Shown here: piece after piece, positions 51,066-62,405 of the stretch | Layout: each line of letters starts with the position of its first letter | How positions within the stretch are numbered: the stretch's first letter is position 1 | Assembly (NCBI GenBank): GCA_033439265.1 | Contig: JAVTVX010000019.1 | Location: forward strand, 2,611,501 to 2,675,500 | Origin: Dillenia suffruticosa | Lineage: Eukaryota; Streptophyta; Magnoliopsida; Dilleniales; Dilleniaceae | DNA: 64,000 nucleotides | Reading direction: 5' to 3' | Notes under the pieces: generated by a model | What the model was told of the DNA's origin: nothing | Databases searched by the model: none | What the model saw: the letters and a program-made list of their open reading frames with translations, nothing else | Translations under genes and position numbers: made by a program

Positions 51066-53705
51066 CACATCATTCCTTTCGTTTAGATTTTTTTATATTT
51101 TTTTTATTTCATCATTTTCCATGTCATCTCACTTAATATCTCTCTCTCTCTCTCTCCCTTTTTCCGTCCTATCTCTCCACGTCACCTCTCTCTCTCTCTA
51201 TTACAAATATATTTTTTTATTTTATTTTAATTTAATATATTTAATTAACAATATAGATTTAAATGTTTAAATTAAATATTTAAGTGTTTTATTCTTATAA
51301 ATTTTAAATTAAATAATAATATTTATAATTTTACTTAATAATTAAATTATTGAATAATGTAGTTTTAGTTTATGATTTAATATTTGAATATTTTGTATTA
51401 CAATTTAATATTTTATTTAAATATCGAAAATCTAAATATTAATGTTTAAATATTTGATATTTCAAATTATTTTTTATATTATATAAATATTTTAATATTT
51501 TAATTATTTTTTAGATTTTTATATTTTAAAATTTTTAGATTAAATATTAATATTTATGAATTTTTTACGGCCTTTGTGAACAAATTTTTCAGCCTTCCAA
51601 AGATATCTTTCTTGATTTTTTTTTTCTTTTTATTATTTAATTATTTTTTTATGTTCTCTTACCCTTTTAAACTCAGTCTAATTTTTATTATATTATTTTA
51701 TTTTATTTTCTCTTTCATCTTTTGTAAATTAGTTTCCAAAATTTAAAATTAATACTTTATCTAAATTGTTGAACCAAATATTATCATAGCCCCAAGAATC
51801 AGAATATATATTTCTCCAAAAGGATATAAAAATTTTTATAATAAGCACTTATTATTATTATTTTTAATCATCAAGTACTACTCAAAATTAAAATTAACCG
51901 TTTATATTTTTGCCCGCCTCAAAGGAGGCATCCTTATTTGACGAAGGATCCAGCCTTCTGTCAACGAAGGATCCAATCTTCGTCGATGAAGGCTTCTCTC
52001 TCTCTCTCTCCCTCTCCGTCCTGTCTCTCCACGTCACCTCTCTCTCTATTACAAATATATTTTTTTATCTTATTTTAATTTAATATATCGAATTAACAAT
52101 ATTGATTTAAATGTTTAAATTAAATATTTAAGTGTTTTATTCTTATAAAATTTTAAATTAAATAATAATATTTATAAGAAAATATTCAAAGAGAATTTGG
52201 TAGCAAAATAGAGAACGGTGGATTTTCTTAATCATACATTTCGTGTTCGAGTCATGAAAATAGAGAAATAAGATTTGAAAAAACCAACTCATTAATAGAC
52301 CCTATAGTAATCAGATCGGATTAGTCGAATAAAATTCGAATACTAATATGTGAAAACAAAAAAAAAAAGGCATAATTTTTACATATGGGACCTCTTCTAA
52401 TTGTGGGGAAGTGTCAACAATTGCCCTCACTTTCATGCGTTCAGTTTGATTATATTTAGGGTAGTTCTATTCATCGAGTCTTAAATGATGAAATTAATAC
52501 AATATTAATTTAATAAATGGCAACGCCTTTAATGTGAAAGATTAAACTTACTATTATTAATTCATTAAGATAAGAGTTTCATGAAATAAAAAACTTATGG
52601 CCAAATCTTTCTTAGACCTCTCATTGGAGTCTAAATATGTCCTTATATTAGTTTGGAAATATCTTAATAATTGCCGTAGGTTACTCAAATGAACTCATTG
52701 AACTCATAATTAATGGTAGGAGATGACAAATGGATTGTTAAATCTTTTTCTTAATGAATTATAACCGATTGATATTATTTTTTCTTAAAAATTTGAAATT
52801 CGAGTTTCTTCTATATTTAAAAAAAATAAAATAAATCTTTGTGTGTGTGTGTATGCGCGTTAATACACTTTTTAGCTAATAAAAGGTTTATAACCCATGA
52901 TCTAACCTATCCAATGTTAACAATGATAGGCCGTTAAGCAATAAGTAGCATAATTAATCTTCATAATATATTATTTCATATGTACTTTTTATATAATTGT
53001 ATTTCAAAAAAAAAAAACTATTTAATATTCATCATAAAACCCAAATGTGTTTTTCTTTTTTTTAAAAAAAAGATTTCTAAATACGTTACGTTTTGGGAAG
53101 TAAAAAAAAAAAAAGAAAAGAAAAAATTCAAAGTATAATACTTTTTGGGTATAACATATAGATATATATCTATGGTATAACATATATAATTTATAAAGTG
53201 CATAGCTTTAGTTTATTAGGTTTAGTCGACTAAAGCTATCAACCAATATGTTCCTTTTGCTAATAGAGCAAATGAAGTAAATAAATAAACTATGAATGGT
53301 GAGCCCTGTGAATGACAAAAAAGAATTTGGGATAGTCAATCTCTAAAATGGATTTTATAGTATTCGAATCGGATTAGTCGAGTAAAATTCGAATACCGGT
53401 GATGAAAAAAAGTAAATAAATAAACTGGACTCCTCTTTGTGTGGGCTCTGGCCCATTTTGCTTTGCTGGGTTTAAGTTGGGCTTATATAATCCAAGTTTT
53501 TCTAAAGTTTTTCCCCCTATCACTGTATTTTTATTTTTTATGTTTTTTATTTGCTTCTAAAAATGCGTGTATGCTTGGGGCATTGTCCGGAAAGAAAATA
53601 TTGGTTCACATTTATAAGGGTTTAGATGGAGATTTATTTGTTATCCATAAAATAAGATTAAAATTTAGAATAAAGAGAGGATGAATAGAGGGACACCAAT
53701 TTTTT
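51066..53705. other. Upstream region of TPS-2, no gene supported
   Basis: Counterpart of 21430-24815. The second copy of the 430-bp internal repeat is cut short at 52178 by the junction that removes the 822-bp segment. SINE-tail-like phrases at about 52310 and 53370. Confidence 0.6.
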
Positions 53706-54420
53706 ATAACTAAATTTTAATTCTGTATTGTATAACCGGCGGTGTACTCCAACCAGTAGGAATAAAACTCCCAAGAAGAAAGACTCTTCTCCACCAAATA
53801 TGATGGGATTTTTTGTGTTTAGAGAAGCTAAACAAGATTAGTGGCACAATAATTGAAGAAATAATACATTTAGGAACTTTGAATGGACAGCTAACCAAAT
53901 ATGATGGCTGCCGAATTTTTGAAACGACTAAGATCAACCATTTCTGGCGGCTTCGAAAAGACCGAATCCAAGAAGTGACTCGCTTTTGGACCCTCCATGA
54001 ACTATTCCCGACCAGAACAATTTTCATGCAACCAAATTTGGTACTGCGATTTTTGTGATTTACTTAAAAGATTTCAATTGTAACAAGTGAGATTGTTTTC
54101 ATATCTTTTTTATTTCTCTTTTTCTTTATTCCCACCGGGGGCTAATAGACCTCTTATATTCAAAAAAGAATAATTTTAAATACTAATTAATTGATAAAAT
54201 AGAAAAAGAGAAAAATTATCAACGAACAGTCGGTATGGATAATAGTGTTAATCCCTTAACCAGTTCTCAATTTAAAATTTGAGAATGAAAAATATTATAT
54301 TATGAGAATTTTCCTTTAAATTGAACTCGACAACGCTCAATTTGGAACAAGATCAATGACCCTTGATCTTTCTTTTTTTTTTTTTAATCAAAAAATTATC
54401 ATTACAATTTTCTAATTAAA
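53706..54420. other. Junction region between TPS-2 block and block W, no gene
   Basis: 53800-53960 shares AACCAAATATGATGGC-type phrases with 41090-41400. No supportable coding region. Confidence 0.5.
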
Positions 54421-54525
54421 TAGCCAATTTCATTGGTGGTATTGAACAATGCTAGTAGACATGTTTTAATTGTGTTCTCAGAAAGCTTGTCAATTTCATT
54501 GACGTCCCATCTAGAAAGACACAAA
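54421..54525 (-). pseudogene. Type-A terpene synthase relic, exon 5 fragment
   Basis: About 105 bp matching the upstream part of TPS exon 5 (minus strand: WDVNEIDKLSENTIK...[10 protein letters not shown]), with the exon 5 acceptor and the same intron-4 edge seen at 10570. The downstream half of exon 5 and exons 6-7 are absent. Confidence 0.75.
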
Positions 54526-54885
54526 ATTAAGAGGAATAATTGAACATTTCTCTATGTTTTTTGAAAAGATGATTTCCCTTGCCTTATACTCGTACTGAAG
54601 TAGGTAATTTAATTTTTATTGGTCAGCACCCACCACCACATTTTTAATATGATTTGACTTTTCAAAATTTTCAATAATATTGATTCATATTAATAGTCTT
54701 TTTATCTCCATATAAATACAGATATTCTCTATTTTTTATAAACTTAATAGTTTGAGAATACTTTTCATGGTTAAGGTTAGGGTTCGGGGGACTATATATA
54801 AAGTCCTTTTATATAGTTACAAATATATTGAATAATATAAATTCTCTATCTCTTTCTATTTTGTTTATTCCTTATTTTAGTCACT

Positions 54886-55182
54886 CTATTTTATCGAAAA
54901 ATACATGGAGTCCTCTCGTACAGTTTCAAATATATCAAATTTTTGTTCTCTCAATGAAAACAATACCTTACTCAGCTTCTGAACATAATATATAGGGGCT
55001 ATATCATCTGTTTTAGTAGTTGGGTGAAAGAAAAACCGTAAACCGATCGGGTAAGATGCAGATGTATTTTGTTCATCTCCTCTGTCTCTCATGGTATTAC
55101 TTGAAAGGAGAGAGATTGTACATAATAAGATCAGTACCGAATAGAGAGTGATTGTACTACCCAGAACTACTCTTAGCCACAC
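54886..55182 (-). other. Block W copy 2: open frame of 98 codons, function unknown
   Basis: Same length and start as the frame at 10745-11041, followed downstream (plus strand) by a poly(A) run and the ATCTTGTGTCCAGAAACCAAC phrase found after every copy of this block. Unknown function; could be non-coding. Confidence 0.3.
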
Positions 55183-55448
55183 GTGAAAAAAAAAAAAAAA
55201 AAAGGTTCTATCAAGATCTTGTGTCCAGAAACCAACTTGACAGCATCAGTACCATATTATTCTGTTGATACGTCAATATTTTTGCCAGTTTATCTTAAAT
55301 AATTAGGAGCAAAAAAAGCAAAATCTGGAAAGCAAATGTCTCCCTTCTGTATTCAGTTCAACCATTCCCTAACACTCATGCATCTTAGTGGGTCTATATC
55401 ATACAACCACGAGTCACATGAGAACCTTCAATTATAATCTTAAACATT

Positions 55449-55846
55449 ATTTATTAGATTAAAAATTATTTCTCCTTACTGTGAAATTATAACTATGAAT
55501 ATTATTATATTTTGTCTGTATAAATTTTTAGCTTTGGCCCGTAGTGACAGCGCCCACATGCATAATCTGCCTCTAATTACAAACAAAATACACAGAGTTG
55601 TCCAGATCAGTCCAGCAATGCAAACTGTTAGAGTGAGAATAAGAATGTGCATGAACCATTGCTTTGCCGACCTGCTAACTTTTGAAGGTAAGGGACGGGG
55701 ATTCAAAGGGCACATTTCAATGAAAAGCCGCCATGCACAATTTCCATGCACTAATCCAATTACTATATTCAAAATCACGTGTTTTGACGGGGAAAATTAT
55801 ATCCTTTAACGTTATCACTGTCAAGGCAATCATTCTTGAATTATGC

Positions 55847-55886
<40 letters not shown>
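55449..55886. other. Segment of about 438 bp absent from the paralogue, with an open frame
   Basis: The paralogue passes directly from 25400 to 25401 at this point. The segment ends in a (GA)17 run. On the minus strand a 100-codon frame (55476-55778) contains a long hydrophobic stretch, WFMHILILTLTVCIAGLIW and beyond, that looks like one membrane helix. Could be a gene fragment; family not recognised. Confidence 0.4.
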
Positions 55887-55887
<1 letters not shown>

Positions 55888-56818
55888 TAAACCACACATT
55901 TAAGAAGCGTGATTAATCATCCATAAGTGAAGACATAATTTCTGAGGAGGGTATGATTCGTATAATCGAGCAATTTTATTTATCTAGGTGATTCTGATAT
56001 TTAATTTTTAATTATATTATTTTTTTTAATTTGATGTTAGCACATTTTTTGTTTGACAAAAGAAAGAGCACCAGCGTCACTATGGAAGAATCTCTCCTTA
56101 CGACAAAAAATTATTTTTCAAATCATCTTTTATATTGTCTCTATTTTACAATTTCATCAGCAATTTCATGGGTTTCGAAAATCATGCAAGAAAAAATTAT
56201 CTTCATTTTTTTTTAGTTATATAAAAATTTGAATGTGGAATCACCAGATTGGGAGAGGCGGTTTGTACTACTAGACTGTCCCCTTGGGACATAGGACTAA
56301 GACCAACGAGGGGGTGTGCCAGGGATTGATTATATTCAAAAATAATAATAAGAGCAAATTAGCTGAAAAAAATTGAAAAAGCAAAAAATTAATAGCTATA
56401 AACAACATAATGCATCGAAGTTAAAGTGAGGGATTGATTATATTCAAAATTTTAAATATTAAAAAAAAAAAAGAGGTTGAACTTGAAGGCAAATAAAATA
56501 TAAAATAATATTTAAATAAGAGTTCGCACAGAGAATTTAAATGTCCATGCTCATCAACTATTTTAAAAAGTGCTTATTTTTTTGTAACAAAAAAATATTT
56601 AAAGAAAAAAGCAACAAATTTTAATAAAAAGTTATCACTACAATTTTCTATAAATAGTTCTTTTACATTTTTTTTCCCTTTTATTTTGCCCTAGCTTAGC
56701 GTGAGCCTCAAAGAGAAGTTTTTGAAATAATTAGAAAGAAGAAGAAGCACAAGCCACGTCTCAAAGCACAATCCAAGAAGTTGGATCTCAAAATCCAAGC
56801 CAAAAGTAGAACATTAAT

Positions 56819-57055
56819 TAGTCTTCCAGTTCGAATAGTAAATAGACGAGACGGTCCTTGGTCCAATTCTGTGGAACACCATAACCCTATCCATGCAGGT
56901 AGAAGAACTGTGAGATTCAACCAAGATTAGGATTAGCAGTGATAAATGAGTCCTCCAAGGGATAATCGCCAAACATGTCCTTGTTCAGAGCTTTCCATGC
57001 CTAAGGAACCATTTCATATACATCCTCGCACAATTTTCTCGGTGATTATTAATTA
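56819..57055 (-). pseudogene. Type-B terpene synthase relic, last exon (copy B4)
   Basis: Counterpart of copy B1, including the terminal LFELED-stop and the downstream flank. Carries the shared stops and an R-to-L class change in the NPNLGR block. Dead. Confidence 0.75.
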
Positions 57056-58379
57056 TTTTGTATGTTAATATGACATTTCATATACATTTATTGTACAAGA
57101 ATTTAAATCTGAAATCACCAGATTGGAGGAGACGGGTTTGTCCCACTAGACTATCCCCTAAGGAACGACTTTTTGTTATTACCTCGTTTGTTCTTTGTTA
57201 TTACATGTCTCCTTTGGTAAGCACAAAAATGACAGTGTCTTATATATTGTGTAGCGCACACATTACATTGCTATGGTTGTGCAAAATTTACTTTTGATTT
57301 TATATTTATTTTGTTTTTCACTAATCAAAATTTTCTTTTAAACATTTGGTGGGTGTCAACTAACAAAAAATTAAATTACTTACTTCACACAATAGGAATA
57401 TAGTTCAAGTAGAATCATTTTCTTAGGGAAAAGTAGATTTACTTCTTTTAAAGAAAGAAAAATATAAAATTGAAAATTAACTAAACTAACAAATTAATTC
57501 AAGAAAAGAAATAATTAACTCATGATAAATAAATAGTACAAAATTAGAAAAATAAAAATCCATAGAAATTTAATTTCTAACTAAAGGAATTATATCCATT
57601 TTGATTCATTCAATTGATTATTGATATGAAAATGAACTCAATAAATTATAAATAAATTAGTTAAAGTTATTCAACGACAGTTAAATAACTAATATCTCCT
57701 TATTTTGTCGATAATTAAAAAAAATTATTAATTATTTCTCTAATCGAAAAATAAGTTTAAAGAAAATCGTAGGATTTAGTTTCAATAGCATTAAAAACTA
57801 AAGAAACCATATTCTAATTAATAAACATATAAATGAGTTTATTTAAATTAAATTATTTAATTCCATAACATTGATTAGATTACTTGTGAGGTCATAAAAT
57901 TATGTCATATGCCACTATATTAAAATAAACAAACAATTATAAAATTGTTGTTTTAATTAGCTGTAGAATATTTTAGAATTATCAAATATTAACCACTATT
58001 TAATAAACCCTAAGCAATCATAAACACGAGCATAGGAAATAAATAAATACCTATGAATGGTTGATGTAATATAATCAATTAGATCTCACGCTCATTAAAA
58101 TTCAATATTTTAATAATTTTTTAACCGGAAAAGAAAATTAGAAATAAGCCACAGAAGGAAAAGGAGCACAAATTAATAAATTTCTGTAGAGAAAACAAAA
58201 ATAGAAATATCTCCTTCCCCTTTTTGGAGGCGTTTAATGCCACCTTTATGTAAGGCCCCCGGGGGGAATATCACATGTTATGAAAATTTTTCTTAAATCT
58301 TAGAATGTTATTTAAAAAATATATATATATCTTGCTAATGTGATCTGTAAAAAAAAATAAACAACTAAAAGATAGAATA
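57056..58379. other. Duplicated AT-rich flank of B4, no gene
   Basis: Collinear with 26950-28240. No gene supported. Confidence 0.65.
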
Positions 58380-58662
58380 TTTTTACCAAAATTTTGTTGA
58401 TTTTACATAAAAAAAAAAAAAAGCAAATACTTAAACTCACCCTCATGAAGAAAATCAAATATATCGCCAAAAACACAAACACCATATATTTCCCCTCATG
58501 CCTAAATGCATTGTACTCGATGTATGTTAAGTCGAAAGAGAAGAACAAAGGCATAAGGAATAAAAAATAAGTACCAAATAACTAAACTTCCCTGGAGTGC
58601 GGGGAATGGTAGGGCAAATCTAACGAACCAAAAGAAAGCCATCATATTTCACTCCAACCAAG

Positions 58663-58743
58663 TCTCTAATGGGGCAGTTTAATGGTATAAACCTTTCTCA
58701 CAATCTGATAATTTCATATTTAAATTATTGTATAACCAAAAAA
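58663..58743 (+). mobile_element. SINE-like insertion 2
   Basis: 81 bp flanked by a perfect 19-bp direct repeat (58644-58662 and 58744-58762). Contains a box-A-like GGCAGTTTAATGG and ends ATTGTATAACC plus a short A run, like insertion 1. The site is empty in the paralogue near 28500. Confidence 0.8.
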
Positions 58744-59264
58744 ATATTTCACTCCAACCAAGAGAGACGCTCGTCTATGGCTTGTAAGAACTGCAAACGC
58801 GGTTAAGATGGGCCCATTGTATCCTTAGTACCTCTTTCGGACCTCAACTGCGAAGAATCCAAGATGACTACCGATTGTGCTGGCGAGGGGGGAAGCGCCA
58901 CCTTCCCTTTTGCAATCCTGGACCGGATACGAGTAGGCTTAGGCCGAGACAGGGGTGGTGCAGGGATCGAAGGAGGTGGAGACCCTGGTTAAGACGGTGC
59001 ACGGCTACTTGAAGCGGTCTCTTTCGTGACAGGTAAAGAGGGCACGTTGAGAGAGAGAGAGAGTGAGAGGAGTTCTCTATGGGTTGGGCGGAGCCCATGT
59101 GTTGCGTTGCACAAATATATTGGACCATGAGCTCTGCGTATCGGCCAAAACTCTGGCTTGTGGCTTGGTGAGATGGACCCTTGAGGCCCTGCCTGCATCT
59201 TTCTTCAGCTATATGCAAATTGGAAGCAGTCAGGGCGTTTGTTGGTCGTCTCTTCTTTCTTATT

Positions 59265-59464
59265 ATTATTATTATTTTATATTGATTTGATTACCACCCA
59301 ATATCCAAAGATTCGTCCCGAATAATCTGGATCGACTGCTGCGGAGCTTATTTTTAGGGGGTCAGGTCTCCTAACATTATTTTTTCCATACTCAAAGGGA
59401 GTCGAACTTTCGACCTGGTTAAGGGACAAAGATGTCCATCTCACTTATGCCAACAAGTGTTGGT
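59265..59464 (-). mobile_element. SINE-like insertion 3
   Basis: 200 bp flanked by a perfect 16-bp direct repeat (59249-59264 and 59465-59480). On the minus strand it starts CCAACACTTGTTGGC, has tRNA-like boxes (GGCATAAGTGAGATGG and GTTCGACTCCC) and ends in an AATAAT run. The paralogue near 29155 is empty. Confidence 0.82.
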
Positions 59465-59640
59465 TCTCTTCTTTCTTATTGCGTGTTTCTTATAGGAGAT
59501 GCATTATATTACTATGGTTATACAAATTTTTCCTTTTGTTTTATATTTGTTATGTTTGCCTGTGATTAAGCCATCCTTTCTTATGGTAAGTGATGGTGAT
59601 CCTTACTGAAAAACTTCATTGGAGATTGTTTTGTATCATG

Positions 59641-61359
59641 TTCTCCTGAATTGGAATTTGCTGCTACTCCCATTTTTAATCTATTCGGATAGAGAACGTA
59701 AATTTTATATTTTTTCTTGTTTATTAATAATTAATGAATGAATGATTTTTAATCTATTATGTGATCTTGTCTCCTTTTAGTAATTCTAGTTTTGGTATGA
59801 ACGGATTTGGAAAATGTACTAGATGAGAAAAATATATACATATTCGATTTCATATAAAAAATTTTATAAATTTTATTTTTATTTAAAGACATTGATTTAT
59901 TTAAATGGATTTCTATTTTTTATTCTTCTATTTTTATGACAACCCATTAGTAGTGGCTGGGTTGTAGCCCAGACAGTTGGCTCGCCCATGGAAATATGGG
60001 ATCACCAAGTTGAAGCTACAAACCTCTCTTATAATCAAAAAAGAATAATTTTAAATGCTAATTAATTGATGAAATAGAAAAAGAGAAAAATCATCAACAT
60101 ACAGTCAGTGTGGGTAAGAGTGTCAATCTTTTAACCAAATTTTGATTCAAAATTTGAGAATAAAAAAAATTAGGTTAAGAGAGCTGCTTCTTAAATTGAA
60201 CCTGATAATTCTCAAAGCAAATTAGTCGGAATATGATTCTAGATTTTTGTTGATATATATAAAAGAAAATAGAGAAAAATTAGTGATCACAAATAACTTA
60301 ATTGGTTGAAGTTAAAGTTTCGGATCGATTATGTACCAAAATTTGAATATTAAAAATAATTGATTGAACTTAAATGCAAATAAAATATAAATTTATAAAA
60401 TAATTGTTAATTTAGAGCTTTCCAAACTTAGTAGTTTGTAATAAAATTTATTTATATATATATATTTGTATTTGACAACTGGTATTCAAAAATTCATCTA
60501 ATTTGGTTCGAGTAATCATAAAGCTCAATTTAGGGTTTTGCTCTTTCAGTATCTACGTTTTTATTACCAAAACTCAAATTTAAGATTTTAGTTAAACCAT
60601 AGTATTATGTCGCTAAACACTCATGTCATTGATTAATCGTATACATAATATTTGCTTGGAACCAGATCTAAGATCCTTGATCTTTCTTTTCTTGGGGTTT
60701 CTTGGGGGTGGCTTCTTATTCACAAAATCGACTATTCATTGGTCTCGTCTCTTCTTTCTTATCACGTGTTTGTATTATATTGCCATGGTTGTACAAATTT
60801 TTCTCTTAGTTTTATATTCTTTTGTTTGTTTGTAATTAAATTATCCTTTTTAAGAATATTCCAATGTTCTTCTTATGTTTTCCCCTTTTCTTGCAGGCTT
60901 CAATGCTTCCAATTTTCACCAAGCCATGTTGATGATGTGCTGCTTAATTGGTTTCAACTCCTTTAATTTGGATCTTCTTAGTAAAATATTTCCAGTTCCT
61001 ACATCCCCATTCAGTTTTTTGCTCCTACTCATTCGATTTTTCTACAAAGCGAACATAAACTCATCATAAATCCAGTACAACCTCTTTCCACTGGTAAGTG
61101 ATGGTAACCTATAGTGGACCATTCATCTTGCAATACCATATTTTGGCTAAATTTAGTCAAAAACTTCATCGGAGATTGTGCTGTATCATGTTCTCCCAGA
61201 TTGGCAAATAGTCTGCACATTTGACAAATAACAAAATGATTTTTTAACATCTGTATTTTTATATATAAAATTTGAATTAGAAATATTGGATAATGATATC
61301 TGATGACTGTATTAACTAACATTTGGCTTTGCAGCCAATCCATCAATTATGCAAGCCAA
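59641..61359. other. Duplicated flank, diverged, no gene supported
   Basis: 59640-59970 matches 33300-33640 and 17440-17930. 60770-61210 is a more diverged copy of the 17300-17480 flank, with the GGTAAGTGATGG and GTATCATGTTCTCC phrases in the same order. Confidence 0.55.
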
Positions 61360-61530
61360 CCATCTAATTTACAGCACATCAACAGATATATCGCATTCCC
61401 CCTCGAAAATTCCTCGTACGGAAGCAGAAACTTTAAAGAGACCCCTTTTGAAATAATTAAAACACACCCCCGGGTCCCACCGCCCAGCAGAGGAAATTAT
61501 AGAGAAGTGCAGATTAGTAGTAAATTTCGA
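61360..61530 (-). pseudogene. Type-A terpene synthase 3' flank relic
   Basis: Matches the 3' UTR and downstream flank of TPS-1 (18115-18262) and of the 9390-9480 relic: the CAACCGCCCA...GGAGGAAATTAT block and the CATCAA-AGATATAT block are recognisable. No coding exon remains. It is joined directly to a copia relic. Confidence 0.6.
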
Positions 61531-62405
61531 TCATGGGATAAGTCTTTCACCATTTTCTTATTTGCCAAAGAGACACTTCTTTTCAAAATTGGTCTAAGAC
61601 GATTAATATGGAATAAGTCTTTCATCATCATTTTCTTATTACTCATGAACTTGAGGCCTCCAAAATTTAGATGCCCAAATCTCAAATGTGGGTTGATCCA
61701 AAAGAAATCTTACACAACTTTTCAAATATTTAATCACATCATTTTGAATATCAAGCATAAACATGCTATTTTTCTCATAGAGACCTTAGCAATCAACCTC
61801 CCATGTTATCTTTACCAGACAAAAGATAATTTTTCAAATAAAAATCATAACCTTTCTCCCAGAGTTGCCAATGCTCAAAATATTATTTTTCATATTAGGT
61901 ACATAATAAACATTTAAAATAAATGGGTACCTTCCATTTTCCAAATGAATCAATTGTTTCACCGGAACTTTGTTGTTGTCTCCAAAAGTAATGACACCAT
62001 CGACGGACTTATCAATCTCAACAAAAAAGCTCTTCTTCCCCATGATTGCTTGCACCGTTATTAAGATTCCACCCATTTTTCTCTTCCTCTTCTTCAACAT
62101 TTGATTGCGAGAAATAAAGATAACTCACCATTTTCATGCCTTTTTTTTGGGTATAATTAACCTTTTCTTTAGTTTCATTTTGAAGAATCTTTACACTCCC
62201 GAGCAAAATAACTAAATTTATGATAATTATAACATTCAATCTTTTATTTATCGTACCTCCTCCAATTTTGTTTGAAATTGTGTCCTCTTCCATGGCCTCT
62301 TATATGTTTGGACTCTTGACTTCCATCGTTTTTTATGTGAGGTTGAGATTCACCTCTTCCTCATTTTTGTTTTGAGGTTGATAGTCGCCTCTTCGCTGCT
62401 CACGA
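61510..62405 (-). pseudogene. Ty1/copia relic: zinc knuckle, protease and GAG-pre-integrase regions
   Basis: In minus-strand order: an arginine/glycine-rich stretch (near 62280-62380); a decayed zinc knuckle reading ECYNYHKFSYFAREC, where Cys and His of CCHC are lost; a NETKEKVNY linker; a protease core reading WNLNNGASNH, where the usual catalytic DSGA/DTGA has Asn; SVDGVITFGD and VYYVPNMKNNILSIG (61834-62100); then RFGHLNFGGLK of the GAG-pre-integrase domain (61497-61685). Several frameshifts and stops. The relic abuts TPS 3'-flank DNA at about 61520 and is cut by the CACTA-like element at 62406. Confidence 0.85.

Larger units (their letters stand above)
46988..53705. repeat. Segmental duplication block 2 (around TPS-2)
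   Basis: Counterpart of block 1. Its left border at about 46988 joins DNA that matches 13940-15255, so the junction is not collinear with block 1 and marks a rearrangement breakpoint. Confidence 0.88.
58380..59640. repeat. Block R2 copy 3
   Basis: Degraded: the plus-strand frame is broken by a deletion in the CTRDSEEDG segment (near 58795). Carries SINE-like insertions 2 and 3 and preserves an unoccupied version of the CACTA target site. Confidence 0.55.

Noticed and set aside
61303..61917. 204-codon plus-strand frame
   Set aside because: Antisense of the copia GAG-pre-integrase relic and the TPS 3'-flank relic; no independent coding signal.
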